In this document: positions 31,004 to 42,172 of the stretch, piece by piece
How positions within the stretch are numbered: the stretch's first letter is position 1
Layout of the letters: each line of letters opens with the position of its first letter
Assembly (NCBI GenBank): GCA_021307315.1
Contig: JAJSPD010000153.1
Span: 1 to 47,697, forward strand
Direction: 5' to 3'
Source of the DNA: Bisporella sp. PMI_857
Taxonomy: Eukaryota; Ascomycota; Leotiomycetes; Helotiales; Helotiaceae
Length of the DNA stretch: 47,697 nucleotides
The notes under the pieces: model-generated
Told to the model about the DNA's origin: nothing
Database searches by the model: none
What the model saw: only the letters and a program-made list of their open reading frames with translations
Translations under genes and position numbers: made by a program

Positions 31004-34000
31004 AACATTTCAAATACTCCAATTGAATGTCCGGAAGCAGCGAGAGGTGCAACACAGTTTAATGAGTGATGAGCAATTGAAGGATTGCGGAGTGTTGGCG
31101 ATATCTGAGCCATATGCGAGGATCATCGACGGCACTTTGGTGACAGCCCCAATGGGACACCCAAACTGGATCAAAATAGTACCCACAGTCCAACGTATGG
31201 AAAGGTGGGCGGTTCGGAGCATGCTCTGGATTCGGAAGGATATCGAAGCAGAACAGGTGCCAATACAATCATCGGACCTCACGGCAGCGGTATTGCGACT
31301 CCCAGACCGGTCGATACTGGTAGTGTCGGTCTACGTTGAACCGCAGGATGCAGAGGCATTGAGGGTTGCGATACGCGAATTACACCAGGTAATAAGAGAA
31401 ACACGCAGCAAGATTGGCACCCGAGTGGATGTGGTCCTTGCTGGGGATTTCAACCGGCACGATCAATTATGGGGAGGAGAGGACGTCTCACGGGAAAGGC
31501 AAGGAGAGGCGGACCCGATCATCGACCTCATGAGTGAGCATGCCCTACACAGCTTGCTCCCGAGGGGAACGAAGACGTGGCAACGGGGGAATCATGAGTC
31601 AACAATTGATCTGGTACTGGCTTCCGAGGAATTGGCAACATCAGTGGTGAAGTGTACAGTCCACACGACCGAGCATGGATCCGACCACAGAGCAATTCAG
31701 ACGACGTTCGACGTCGCGACTCCGGAACGAGCTGTTGAAACAAGGCTGCTTTTCAAAAATGCGCCGTGGACCGACATAAAAGGCAGGATTACTACCAATC
31801 TTCGCTTCGTTCCATTTGGTGGCAGTGTACAGCAACAGACAGATGGGTTGATGACAGCGGTGCTGGAGGCAGTCCATGCACTCACCCCAAGGGCGAAGCC
31901 TTCACCATACGCGAAGAGATGGTGGACAACAGACCTCACGCAGCTGCGGCGAGTCTACACGTACTGGAGGAACCAGGCCAGAACCCAACGGCGGATGGGT
32001 CGCATGTTTCCCGAACTAGAACAGCAAGCGAATGAAGCGGCTAAGGAGTAACACGATGCCGTCCGGAGACAGAAAAAAGCGCACTGGGAGGACTTCCTCG
32101 CAGATGACACAAACATATGGCAAGCGGCAAAGTACTTGGATCCTTGTGGTAGCTCAGCATTTGACAAGATACCGCCGCTGACGAAAAGAGACGGATCCAC
32201 CACGAAAAACAAAACCGAACAAGCAGAGGAACTGCTGTCGGTGTTCTTTCCCCCACTACCAGAGAGGATAGAAGATGAAGGACCACGACCACAGCGAACC
32301 GCAGTGTCGATGCCTCCCTTGACCATGGAAGAAGTCGAACGGAGGATTTTTGCGGCGAAGTCGTGGAAGGCGCCAGGAGAGGATGGGTTACCAGCCATGG
32401 TATGGAAGCAGGTATGGCCAGTGGTCAAAGACAGGGTGTTGCTCCTCTTTCAGACGTCGTTGGACGAAGGGGAACTCCCTACACAATGGAGAAATGCCAA
32501 GATCATACCGCTGAAAAAGCCGAACAAAGATGATTACACGGTCGCAAATTCATGGAGGCCGATCTCGCTGCTCTCCACACTAGGAAAGACACTAGAATCG
32601 GTGATTGCTGAAAGAATATCGCATGCAGTAGAGACCTTTGGTCTTCTCCCTACGAATCACTTCGGGGCCAGAAAGAAGCGCTCTGCTGAACAGGCACTTC
32701 TGCTGCTGCAAGAACACATCTATAATGCATGGAGATCAAAGAAGGTCCTTAGCTTGGTTAGCTTCGACGTGAAGGGCGCATACAATGGAGTGTACAAGGA
32801 CAGGCTGTTGCAGAGACTTGCAGCAAGAGGCATCCCACCGGCCCTGGTGAGGTGGATTGATGCCTTTTGCTCGGAACGCACAGCAACAATACTAGTAAAT
32901 GGCCTCGCCTCTCGAGAGCAGCCACTCCCACAAGCAGGCTTACCGCAAGGGTCACCACTTTCACCAATCTTGTTCCTCTTCTTCAATGCCGACCTAGTTC
33001 AGCACAAACTGAATGCAAATGGTGGTTCAATAGCATTTGTAGATGACTATAATGCGTGGGTCACAGGATCATCAGCAGATGCGAACCGAGAAGGGATTCA
33101 GGCTATCATCGACAAAGCTATGGACTGGGAAAGGCGGAGCGGAGCCACGTTCGAAGGCAAGAAGACAGCAATCATTCATTTCACTAGACGGCATGACCGA
33201 ATCAGTACCAGATCGTTCACTATCAAAGGGGAGGCAGTCGTACCAAAGGAGGCCGCCAAGATTTTAGGAGTCATTATGGACTCAGGACTCCGGTATGCAC
33301 CGCACATCGGGAAAGCAACGACCAAGGGCCTTCTTGCCGCGATGGCATTAAAACGACTACGACTGGTCTCCCCCTCAACTGCAAGGCAGCTGTTTGGAGC
33401 GACGGTAGCGCCAGTCGTGGACTACGCGTCAAACGTGTGGATGTATGCTTGTGGATGCAAGGGTATGGCCTTAATGAACAGAATACAAAGAATCGGAGCA
33501 CAAGCCGTCACAGGAGCTTTCCGAACCGTCGCAACTGCAGTTGCAGAAGCCGAGGCCAGCATACGCACAGTGAGCGAGCGGTGGGCAGAGAAGGCCACGA
33601 AGTTGTGGGTCAACATCCGCACGCTCCCCGAGACGAATCCGATATCGAAGCTAAACACTAGAGTACTCCGGAGATTCACGTCACCATTGCAAAAGATAGC
33701 TCGTGCGCATCAAAACATGCCAACAGATAAGATGGAGGTCATTCAACCCTATGTGATAGCTCCGTGGGAGGAACGGATCCTCGCGACCATCGACCTCGGA
33801 ACAGAGGAGACTACTAATATTGCGAATACCATTTGCGGCATTCGGATTGCGACAAGCTCGTCCACGAGAAAGTCGATAGTTGGGATGGGAGGAACTATCC
33901 ACGACACTCTCGGCATTGTAACAGGCAGAGAACCGATTGCATACTCAGTCACGCTGGGAGCAAGAACGGAACAGAACCCGTACACGGCTAAACTCGCCGC

Positions 34001-34466
34001 GATAGCGATGGCAATGAAGCGCCTACCTATACACCTGGTGGGAAGACAGATCACGATTATTTCAAGCAACCAGGGAGCCCTGCTAGCAACGAGCCAACCA
34101 AGACATCAATCAGGGCAAACCAGCATTAAAGAAATCTACGAGGTAGCTTCCACGCTGAGAAAAGGAGGCAATTCTATCTCCATGATCTGGATCCCGTCTC
34201 AGGAGAGCTTCGAGCTCGGCAGGAGAGCAAAGGAAGCCGCACGACAGGCTACCGAGCCCGGCCGAACACCGCAAGGGCAATGCTACCAAGCCAAATCCAC
34301 AACCATCAACAAGGAAAAAGCAGAAAGGGCAACAAGGACACTACCAGACGAGGTGGGAAAAGTATTCCAGAGAAATGGACACCTCGGACCCGGTTTCACA
34401 GCGGTAGCCCGCCGGACTACCAATATTGCGATGAGCTTCGGTGGCCATGAAACCCCTGTTGCGTAG
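30996..34466 (+). pseudogene. LINE ORF2: APE endonuclease / reverse transcriptase / RNase H-like, one internal stop
   Basis: Starts at the ATG at 30996, which overlaps the ORF1 stop as ATGCGTAA. 1157 codons, interrupted only by TAA at 32049-32051; the frame continues unbroken after it. The endonuclease part shows LQLNVRK, AISEPY, AGDFNRHDQLWGG, STIDLVL and GSDHRAI. Reverse transcriptase shows NSWRPISLLSTLGKTLE, VSFDVKGAYNGV, LPQGSPLSPILF and the active site FVDDYNAW. The C-terminal region resembles RNase H (YTAKLAAIAMAM, ITIISSNQGALLA), but the acidic residues expected at those places are Gly, Lys and Asn. The usual Cys/His zinc-binding end is not apparent. The host mRNA would be bicistronic. 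Inactive unless the stop is read through. Confidence 0.92.
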
Positions 34467-34819
34467 CTACTGGTACTCCGCCGTTCTGGTATTTGAGCGG
34501 GAATCCAACGGGGAACCGAGCAGGGAATTAGACCGTGGATCGTCATATTATGTTGTTTTATTGATAGCTTCCCTTGCCGAATACCGTGTCCTAGTCCCCT
34601 TTGGAGTCTTTGAGTAAGTCCCCCTTGTCACCTCATTTCGCTTCGTCGTACTACTCCTGGTAATTCATCACGTGTATAACACGTCCACGCGTCGCGCGTC
34701 GTGATACTCTTAATATACTCTGAGAGAGGAGTCTAGCTCTTTATACAGAGAAAGGACCAATTGAGCATACGTGCTCAGGTTGACGAGAATGGCAAGACCC
34801 TCTTGCCCTACCAGCGGTT

Positions 34820-35032
34820 ATGCCCCGCGATCTCGACTTTGCAATCTTCCCTCGCTTAATTGAGCATATGCCAGACTTCCGTATACTATACTGCAACGTT
34901 TGCAAGCAAGTCTGCTTCCCAAGCGCTCTCCTACGTCACTTGACCGAGATCCACAAGATTCCTGCTGCACAGCGCTGGCCTGTAGCTCAGTTTTGTCTCA
35001 CTCTAGACGTGGTTGATACAATGGATTTTTAA
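34820..35032 (+). pseudogene. DUF3505-like C2H2 fragment
   Basis: A 70-codon frame with RILYCNVCKQVCFPSALLRH and LTEIHKIP, a CX2C...HX4H unit embedded in the pattern of the fungal DUF3505 family (L.YMPE..VLIC..C..AV.P..L..HL...H). Family members are several hundred residues long and this piece stops after one unit, so it is a fragment. Such proteins are common in repeat-rich fungal regions; function unknown. Confidence 0.5.
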
Positions 35033-35482
35033 GAAATTCTCAGATAGGACTGAGCCAGCAATCCGTACGCGTTGGAGCATTATTCAGAACAGAAGCAAAA
35101 TAGGTATATCCCGGCAAATGAGCAGGCAGTAGCTCATGCTCTGTGTGTCTATTGTCTTTTGGTATCTTGTAACCTAGAGTCTGAGAAGCGTCTCATTACT
35201 TCCACTCTTTGGTGGCTAGTTGAAAAGCTCTCTGAATTACATGTCCCGAAGGACCTTTCGCTATTCTACTCTGCTAAGCTCTTATCTGTGTATTTTTGAC
35301 GATGAGATTTCAGGTATTACGCAGAGTTATACCTGATACACTTACTTTCCCAACTAGACAGTCTTAGTAGTTCTCCTACCCCAGGATCGTCTAGGGCCGG
35401 TAACAAGTCAGTCCACAAATCGCATACTCTGTTCCCCTGTGCTTAAATCCCATTGCTCCTCTCCCAACACCTCACCCGCCAC

Positions 35483-35640
35483 CTAGCGCAACCTCTCCCT
35501 GACCACCACATCATCCAGATCGTCAATCAAAATCCTTTCCTTTCCCTTTTCCATCTTCCTCTCCACAAATGCCTCCATCGCATTTCTTCCCTCGCCACTT
35601 AAAAGATGTACTCGAGTCTTCCAGAGATTCTGTTCAGTTA
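35483..35640 (-). pseudogene. Small coding-like remnant, acidic/basic C-terminus
   Basis: Read on minus, about 50 codons (LWKTRVHLLSGEGRNAMEAF ... ending ERILIDDLDDVVVRERLR before the stop at 35485-35483) look protein-coding by composition. No ATG or upstream exon can be attached and I do not recognise the family. Likely the tail of a lost gene. Confidence 0.3.
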
Positions 35641-35819
35641 TGTGCCTCTACTTATAACGGTTCTCCTAAACAGGTTCTCCTGGCGAGCCGGATACTTTTT
35701 CGAGCGGCGTAGTTGAGCCAGAATCGGCCCGTCTCCCAGAAACCTGTCTTCTCCTCAAACTTCTGCGAGAACCTGGTGCAATACCTATTAAATCAATTAA
35801 TATGTAAATAAAGTTTGAA

Positions 35820-38800
35820 TTAGAACCGTGCTCCTGCGTCTTTCAGACACTGCACCACCTCGACGTGCCCGCCTTCTGCCGCTGCTTGTAGTGCTGTGCG
35901 GCCACTATCATTTGCTGCCGCAGCGTTGACATCGGCTTTCGCAGTAAGCAGTCTTTCAACTATCTCGAGATGCCCGCCTTCTGCCGCTGCTTGTAGTGCT
36001 GTGCGGCCACTATCATTTGCTGCCGCGGCGTTGACATCGGCTTTCGCAGTGAGCAGTCTTTCAACTATCTCAAGATGCCCGCCTTCTGCCGCTGCTTGTA
36101 GTGCTGTGCGGCCACTATCATACGCTGCCGTAGCGTTAACGTTAGCTTTCGCAGTGAGCAGTCTTTCAACTATCTCGAGATGCCCGCATCCTGCCGCTGC
36201 TTGTAGTGCTGTGCGGCCACCATAGCCCGATACCGCGGCGTTGACATCGGCTTTTGCAGTGAGCAGTCTTTCAACTATCCCGAGATGCCCGCATCCTGCT
36301 GCTGCTTGTAGTGCTGTGCGGCCACTATCATTTGCTGCTGCGTTGACATCGGCTTTCGCAGTAAGCAGTCTTTCAACTATCTCGAGATGCCCGCCTCCTG
36401 CCGCTGCTTGTAGTGCTGTGCAGCCACCATAGCCCGATACCGCGGCGTTGACGTTAGCTTTCGCAGTGAGCAGTCTTTCAACCACCTCGAGATGCCCGCC
36501 TTCTGCCGCTGCTTGTAGTGCTGTGCGGCCACTATCATTCGCTGCCGTAGCGTTAACGTTAGCTTTCGCAGTGAGCAGTCTTTCAACTATCTCGAGATTC
36601 CCGCATCCTACCGCTGCTTGTAGTGCTGTGCGGCCACTGTTTTTTGCTGCCGCGGCGTTGACATCGGCTTTCGTAGTGAGCAGTCTTTCAACTACCTTGA
36701 GATGCCCTCCTTCTGCCGCTGCTTGTAGTGCTGTACGGCCACTATAGCCCGTTACTACAGCGTTGACATCGGCTTTCGCAGTGAGCAGTCTTTCAACTAT
36801 CTCAAGATGCCCGCATCCTGCTGCTGCTTGCAGTGCTGTGCTGCCACTATTTTTTGCTGCCACAGCGTTGATGTTGGCTTTCGCAGTGAGCAGTCTTTCA
36901 ACTATCTCGAGATGCCCGCCTTCTGCCGCTGCTTGTAGTGCTGTGCGGCCACTATCATACGCTGCCACAGCGTTAACGTTAGCTTTCGCAGTGAGCAGTC
37001 TTTCAACCACCTCGAGATTCCCGCCTTCTGCCGCTGCTTGTAGTGCTGTGCGGCCACCATAGCCCGATACCGCGGCGTTGACGTTAGCTTTCGCAGTGAG
37101 CAGTCTTTCAACTACCTCGAGATGCCCGCATCCTGCTGCTGCTTGTAGTGCTGTGCGACCACTATCATTTGCTGCCGCAGCGTTGACATCGGCTTTTGCA
37201 GTGAGCAGTCTTTCAACTATCTCGAGATGCCCGCCTTCTGCCGCTGCTTGTAGTGCTGTGCGGCCACCATAGCCCGATACCGCGGCGTTGACATCGGCTT
37301 TTGCAGTGAGCAGTCTTTCAACTATCCCGAGATGCCCGCATCCTGCCGCTGCTTGTAGTGCTGTGCGGCCACTATCATTTGCTGCCGCGGCGTTGACATC
37401 GGCTTTCGCAGTGAGCAGTCTTTCAACTATCTCAAGATGCCCGCATCCTGCTGCTGCTTGCAGTGCTGTGTGGCCACTATAATATGCTGCTGCGTTGACA
37501 TCGGCTTTCGCAGTGAGCAGTCTTTCAACTATCTCGAGATGCCCGCCTTCTGCCGCTGCTTGTAGTGCTGTGCGGCCACCATAGCCCGATACCGCGGCGT
37601 TGACATCGGCTTTTGCAGTGAGCAGTCTTTCAACTATCCCGAGATGCCCGCCTTCTGCCGCTGCTTGCAGTGCTGTGCAGCCACCACAGCCCGATACCGC
37701 GGCGTTGACGTTAGCTTTCGCAGTGAGCAGTCTTTCAACCACCTCGAGATGCCCGCCTTCTGCCGCTGCTTGTAGTGCTGTTCGGCCACTATTATATGCT
37801 GCTACAGCGTTGACGTTGGCTTTTTCAATAAGCAGTCTTTCCACTACCTCGAGATGCCCGCCTTCTGCCGCTGCTTGTAGTGCTGTGCGGCCACTATTTT
37901 TTGCTGCCACAGCGTTGATGTTGGCTTTCGCAGTGAGCAGTCTTTCAACCACCTCGAGATGCCCGCATCCTGCTGCTGCTTGTAGTGCTGTGCGGCCACT
38001 ATTATATGCTGCCACAGCGTTGACGTTGGCTTTCGCAATAAGCAGTCTTTCCACTATCTCGAGATGCCCGCCCCTTGCGGCTGCCCGTAGCGATTTAGTA
38101 ATTTCAGATTCTGCAGAATCGTTAAAGCCGAGGATAAACTCAACAACCTGGGCATTTCCTCTGTCAGATGCCATGATCAAAAGGTCGCGTATGCTTATAA
38201 GTGGGATGCCAACAGTTCGAGCGTCTCGAAAGCAGGTTATCAATGCATAGTGGCTTTCATTTAAGATGTAATTCGTGATAGATCTTTTTGCATTCCATCC
38301 CTTGTCTATCGTCCATGGTTTCATAGCCAAAGGATGCTCGGCAAAGACAAGTTGCTTCCAGAGGGTATATGTTGGAGTAGTTTCTCGGAAGCCAGCAGTA
38401 TGTGACAGCCAGAATTCACTAGCATATGCTAGGAATGAATATTGCGTTTGTATTCGTTCTACTAAGCCGATACTGTCTTTGCCTGACGTGTAACCAAGCT
38501 GTTGCATAACGTCGAAGTTTACTCTCGACTTCTTTGTGGCCATTCCTGCGAGCTTCAGCCCGTACTTCATAACACGATTCTGCCCTGATGGGACTAAATC
38601 TTTTGGTTGGATAGCTTGATGACCTCTCGGGAGTCGGGTCATTTGTAGTTTAAAATCGTTGAAGTTCAGGTAGGTTACACAAATCTCGCCGGCCACGTGA
38701 TTAACCTCCGGAACCTGAAAATGAAATCGTTTCGTCGCTACGCTGTACTCTTTAGACAGTAGGAATTGTATGACAGAATGATGTGCAAATTGAACTACAA

Positions 38801-41120
38801 GGTCCTCTTCGTCCAATACAACCAAACTGGCGCACCAAGGAATGATACGATCGGCGTTATTCACGCGGCGGTCCCACTGCAAATATGCGTCCCCAGACCC
38901 AATCGCCAATGCTTCACGTAGTTCCTCCAATAGCAGTGGGCGTTTTGCCGCTGCAATCCAACGGAATATCTTATCCACGATCTCTGCGTTGCCATCTTTG
39001 ATAATCCGGGACAGTACATGTTCATAGGTGTCAGGGAGGTCTTTGGGCAGCGATGTAAGACACCTCCGGATGTCCGCATCGCACTTCTGACGGCACAAGT
39101 CTTGTACCTGAAAAGCGACCCAGAGGAACCTAACGGGTCAGTAAATGGGATTTCTAGGCTGAATGAGATCCTTACATGCCATTAGCCCCCTTAACCAATT
39201 CATTTTGGATATCCTGTATCAGCTGAGTGTTGTCGATCACAAGTTCGCCGTTCCCTATCTTCTCTGCGACAATGCTATTCACGTATGTTGGAATATCTGC
39301 GCTGGCTTCTTTACAATCCATGGTTACTTGCTGACAAGTATCAAATACTCTCACAATATCACCGATCACATCTTCGCGACTCGAGAAGAAAATTTTGATA
39401 GTTGATCGAGAAGAGGACATGAGACGATGCAGAATTCTCAGAATAAGGATTCTAGCAGATCCAGCACACTCGTCAAAACCGTCTATTACGAAGATCACTG
39501 TTCTGGATGTAGCAGCAATGTCGTGTAGGAGTGGTTCGAGATCCTCGGCATCTGGAGAAAAGCCCTTAAATAGCTCTTTCAGTCTATCTTCGATGGTCTT
39601 AGACAGTGTATCTGTTGATAAGCATTGTCTAATCAAGGTACCCAGAATGGTCCAGGCGGTGAGTGAACTGGCGTTGTCAAACTCGCAGAAGAAGAAGCCC
39701 GTATGATCATTGCCTTTCCACGGCCGGCACAAGAGACCATCTATAGCAGCCGCCCTAATAATTGGTGTTAGAACTCAAATCTATAGAGTCATAAAAGGTT
39801 GACTAACGTAACAACAGACTTGCCTGAACCAACTGCGACAGATGTTAGTGTCTATTTAAAGAAATACTTCAGAACAATCCTACGAATGCCTGATAACCAC
39901 AACGTGCTCGAATTTATGTCCTTAAGCCAATCCTTAAAAGCTTTAGTCTCACTGAGCCACGAACTCGTTGTACCGTGACGTTTCTTGCGCATTCGTTTCA
40001 GAGCACCAATATAATCGTATACGGACAGTTTCTCAAGCAATTTCTCTCTTTCAACTTCTGTTTGTATGATTAGAATGACTCATTGTATTGAAGAGTACTG
40101 CTCACTCGCTCTTTGTTGATCCCTTTGCAATCTCCTCTCTTGTGCCTCTCTGCTGATTTGCTTGACTTCTGTGCGGAATAGCGATCCAGAATTTCTCTCC
40201 TTCGCCGCGGCTTCTCGTTCCCTAGCTGCAGCTTGTTCACCTGCAAGCTTTATCTCCTCTCTCACATTTTCATTCTGTTTCCGTAGCCCATCCTCAAAGG
40301 CCCCAAACTCTTTTTCAAACGGTCTCCATAGTGCTTTGGCGAGAGTCGGTCCTGCAAGGGCGTAAATAGTTTAGCTTGGCTACACCAATCCCAGAAACAA
40401 CACGCACCTGGCGTTTTAATAGCCTGGATAGCTCTTGTGCAGAAGTTGACGATCGTTGCATAAAAAGAACACAACGCTTTTTGTAGTCGTGTGGAATCTC
40501 CGAAGAGGAGCTGGTACTCAGAGTATCTTGGACAGTAATTCCTCAGTCGAAGGAAGCATTCGGATAGCTTGTCGAAGAAGGATGTGACGTTGTTAGCAGC
40601 CTGCAGTAGATTAGCGACATAGCAGTCGACGCATGAAAACACATACTAGAATGGTGAACTTTACAGTGCCCCACACCAGTGCTGCGACATTTGGATGTGA
40701 TGAAACGAAGGTATCCACGATGGCTGAGAAGCTTTGAACAGATTGGAGTATACCAAATAGCCGCGACGAGACACCACGGCTTCTGCGGTCTGCGTTCAGC
40801 CTATCGACTTCAGCGGTGAATGTGAGGATAGATGTTGCATCGGGCTTGCTACTATGTGCAAGTAATTCTGTGGATTGTGCTGGAGTCAGCACAGCTTTGA
40901 ATTCACGTATGGCAGCTACTAGTGGCTCTGAACTAGGATAACGTTAGCCAAGACCCGCGCAATTATTTCTAGTCTCGTACGAGTTAGAGGCCATCTCTGA
41001 CCGCAGGAAGCTTGATGAATGAGCGGCAATCAAGAAGTCATATTTGACCATGAGGTTTTGAAGATATTGCATGATATACCCCTCATTGTGGCTGAGTCTC
41101 AGCGGCTGAGATTCAGCCAT
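35820..41120 (-). CDS. NACHT-ankyrin NLR (STAND) protein with 22 near-identical ankyrin repeats
   Basis: Predicted eight-exon gene on minus: 41120-40981, 40932-40647, 40600-40408, 40351-40106, 40057-39884, 39832-39808 (25 nt), 39754-39176 and 39129-35820. Phases agree throughout; 1650 aa. The helical N-terminal part (about 1-290, with VDTFVSSHPNVAALVWGTVK and SFFDKLSECFLR) resembles the DUF7708-type effector region of fungal NLRs. The NACHT P-loop GILGSGKS (about 344-351) is split across the 25-nt exon. Walker B is FVIDGFDEC (about 446). A winged-helix region follows (LEELREALAIG, VQFAHHSVIQFLLS). From about residue 890 come 22 ankyrin units of about 33-35 aa with consensus TALQAAAxxGHLExVERLLTAKAxVNA. 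Such proteins act in fungal non-self recognition and regulated cell death; nucleotide binding switches oligomerisation, and the repeats sense the ligand. Confidence 0.88.
35826..38095 (-). repeat. Ankyrin-coding tandem repeat, about 105 bp unit, 22 copies
   Basis: Head-to-tail units of 102-105 bp within the last NLR exon. The first (DNA near 38095) and last units diverge; the rest are highly alike. Differences cluster at a few positions: EGG, GCG or GGG; LE, LG or LK with I or V; AN or AD; and the tail AAANDSG, AVSGYGG, VAAKNSG or VAAYNSG. Two units are one codon shorter. Long antisense frames on plus are shadows of this repeat. Confidence 0.95.
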
Positions 41121-42172
41121 GTTTCCACGGCGAGGCTTCCATTTGATGAAATTGTAAAATCAATTGTAAAAAGCTTGAGTTTGTAACAATGTATAATTTC
41201 TGATTTTTTACATTTGTTGAAAAGCTTGCTTTTCTTTGCTGTAAATTTTGGGAATTTAGGTTGGGCGTGGAAAAAGTATCACGTGCACGACCGGGGTTGT
41301 GATTGGTTGGAGGATTGGGCCATGATTGGCTAGAAAAAAGTCTTGTCACGTGTACGGAGAAAGGTCGGACCGAAAGCTGAGCGCAGCGAAATAAGGGGGC
41401 TTGGGGGCTTAGCCCCCAACATGGGTGCCAGCCTGCGGCTCACACGAAGCCTTCGAAATTGGAATTTTAGAATAGAAAGACGTGATAGATGGTTAGTAGG
41501 ATTGATAAAGTGTTAGGTAGTTGCACGGTTATAGTAGTAGTAACATTAGCGAACACTTCATAAATGCCTCAGCAAGCAGTTGGGATAATATGAAGAGCTT
41601 TCTGGGGGAGAGGTTGAATGGGTAGAGGGGTTTACCCGAAGAAACGAATCCGTCTCTAATGCCTCGAGCTTTATATAAGCAATCTTGCATTCCGCCCTTC
41701 GCATACTCATCATAAACGCCGGTGGAATCGTCTCAGCATCTGGTAAATTCTACCCAAAAAAATTGGTGATAGCTTGCAGACCGGAGGAAGCCCAAATAGC
41801 CAGTTGTAACGGCGGATTAGGGGAATCGCCTAACGTAACTGTCCTACGGGTGTCAACCATGGTAGTGATAACGTCGTAATAAACTTATTGAGTGAAAGTA
41901 ATAAATGGGATTATCATAAGTAGTAAAAGAAACAGTAATCAAGAAAGAGGTATATGGGGTATAAGCGCCTACGCAATAGAGGTACAGTCAACGAAAAAGC
42001 AATATATGAAACAATGAGCAGTGATATGGAGCTAGGGGGCCCTAGCTCCAAGTGTATCAGAAAGCTCGCAGCAAATGCCTAAACGGTAAGGAAAAGGGAT
42101 ATATCATATCTCCGTGAACAAAAGACTAATTCCGAAGCAGATATAATACATGAAATGAAACGCAGAATGATA
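41121..42172. other. NLR promoter, GC hairpin, Helitron flank
   Basis: No gene supported. 41150-41350 is AT-rich NLR promoter sequence. A GC-rich segment at 41375-41460 includes the palindrome TTGGGGGCTTAGCCCCCAA (about 41401-41419). A 64-codon plus frame near 41688 lacks support. The stretch next to 42172 probably belongs to the Helitron 3' side. Confidence 0.45.
41401..41419. repeat. GC-rich palindrome, candidate Helitron 3' hairpin or other terminator
   Basis: Stem GGGGGCT paired with AGCCCCC, with a further GGGGGC copy next to it on the left. Helitrons end in a hairpin a few bases before CTRR. Orientation is compatible with the minus-strand Helitron upstream, but I could not find a clean CTRR border, so the link is tentative. 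Confidence 0.3.

Larger units (their letters stand above)
30051..34466 (+). mobile_element. Tad1-like LINE copy 2, 5'-truncated, nearly full coding length
   Basis: Contains most of ORF1 and the whole of ORF2 (endonuclease, reverse transcriptase, RNase H-like region). The 5' part of ORF1 is lost at the junction with the TIR element at 30050. No (TAC)n tail is seen after ORF2 as in copy 1, so the 3' end may also be cut or the element may belong to a sister subfamily. Confidence 0.85.
34467..35819. other. Region with gene remnants between LINE and NLR
   Basis: Contains a C2H2-like scrap (34820-35032), a second short plus-strand frame (35072-35299) with no known domain that may be its broken continuation, and a minus-strand coding scrap (35483-35640). 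Nothing else is recognised. The final 150 bp should hold the 3' UTR of the NLR gene. Confidence 0.45.

Noticed and set aside
33274..34069. Minus frames over LINE ORF2
   Set aside because: Shadows of the reverse transcriptase gene.
36000..38100. Regular repeats as a CRISPR array
   Set aside because: The units are coding, of about 105 bp without spacers, in a eukaryotic gene.
35896..38250. Long plus-strand frames rich in Ala-Ser-Phe-Ala-Val-Ser-Ser-Leu-Ser-Thr repeats
   Set aside because: They are the antisense of the ankyrin repeats; the minus frame is continuous, has the NACHT domain upstream and is clearly the real one.
41685..41879. Plus frame of 64 codons near the Helitron
   Set aside because: No recognised domain, no splice sites; too short to support.
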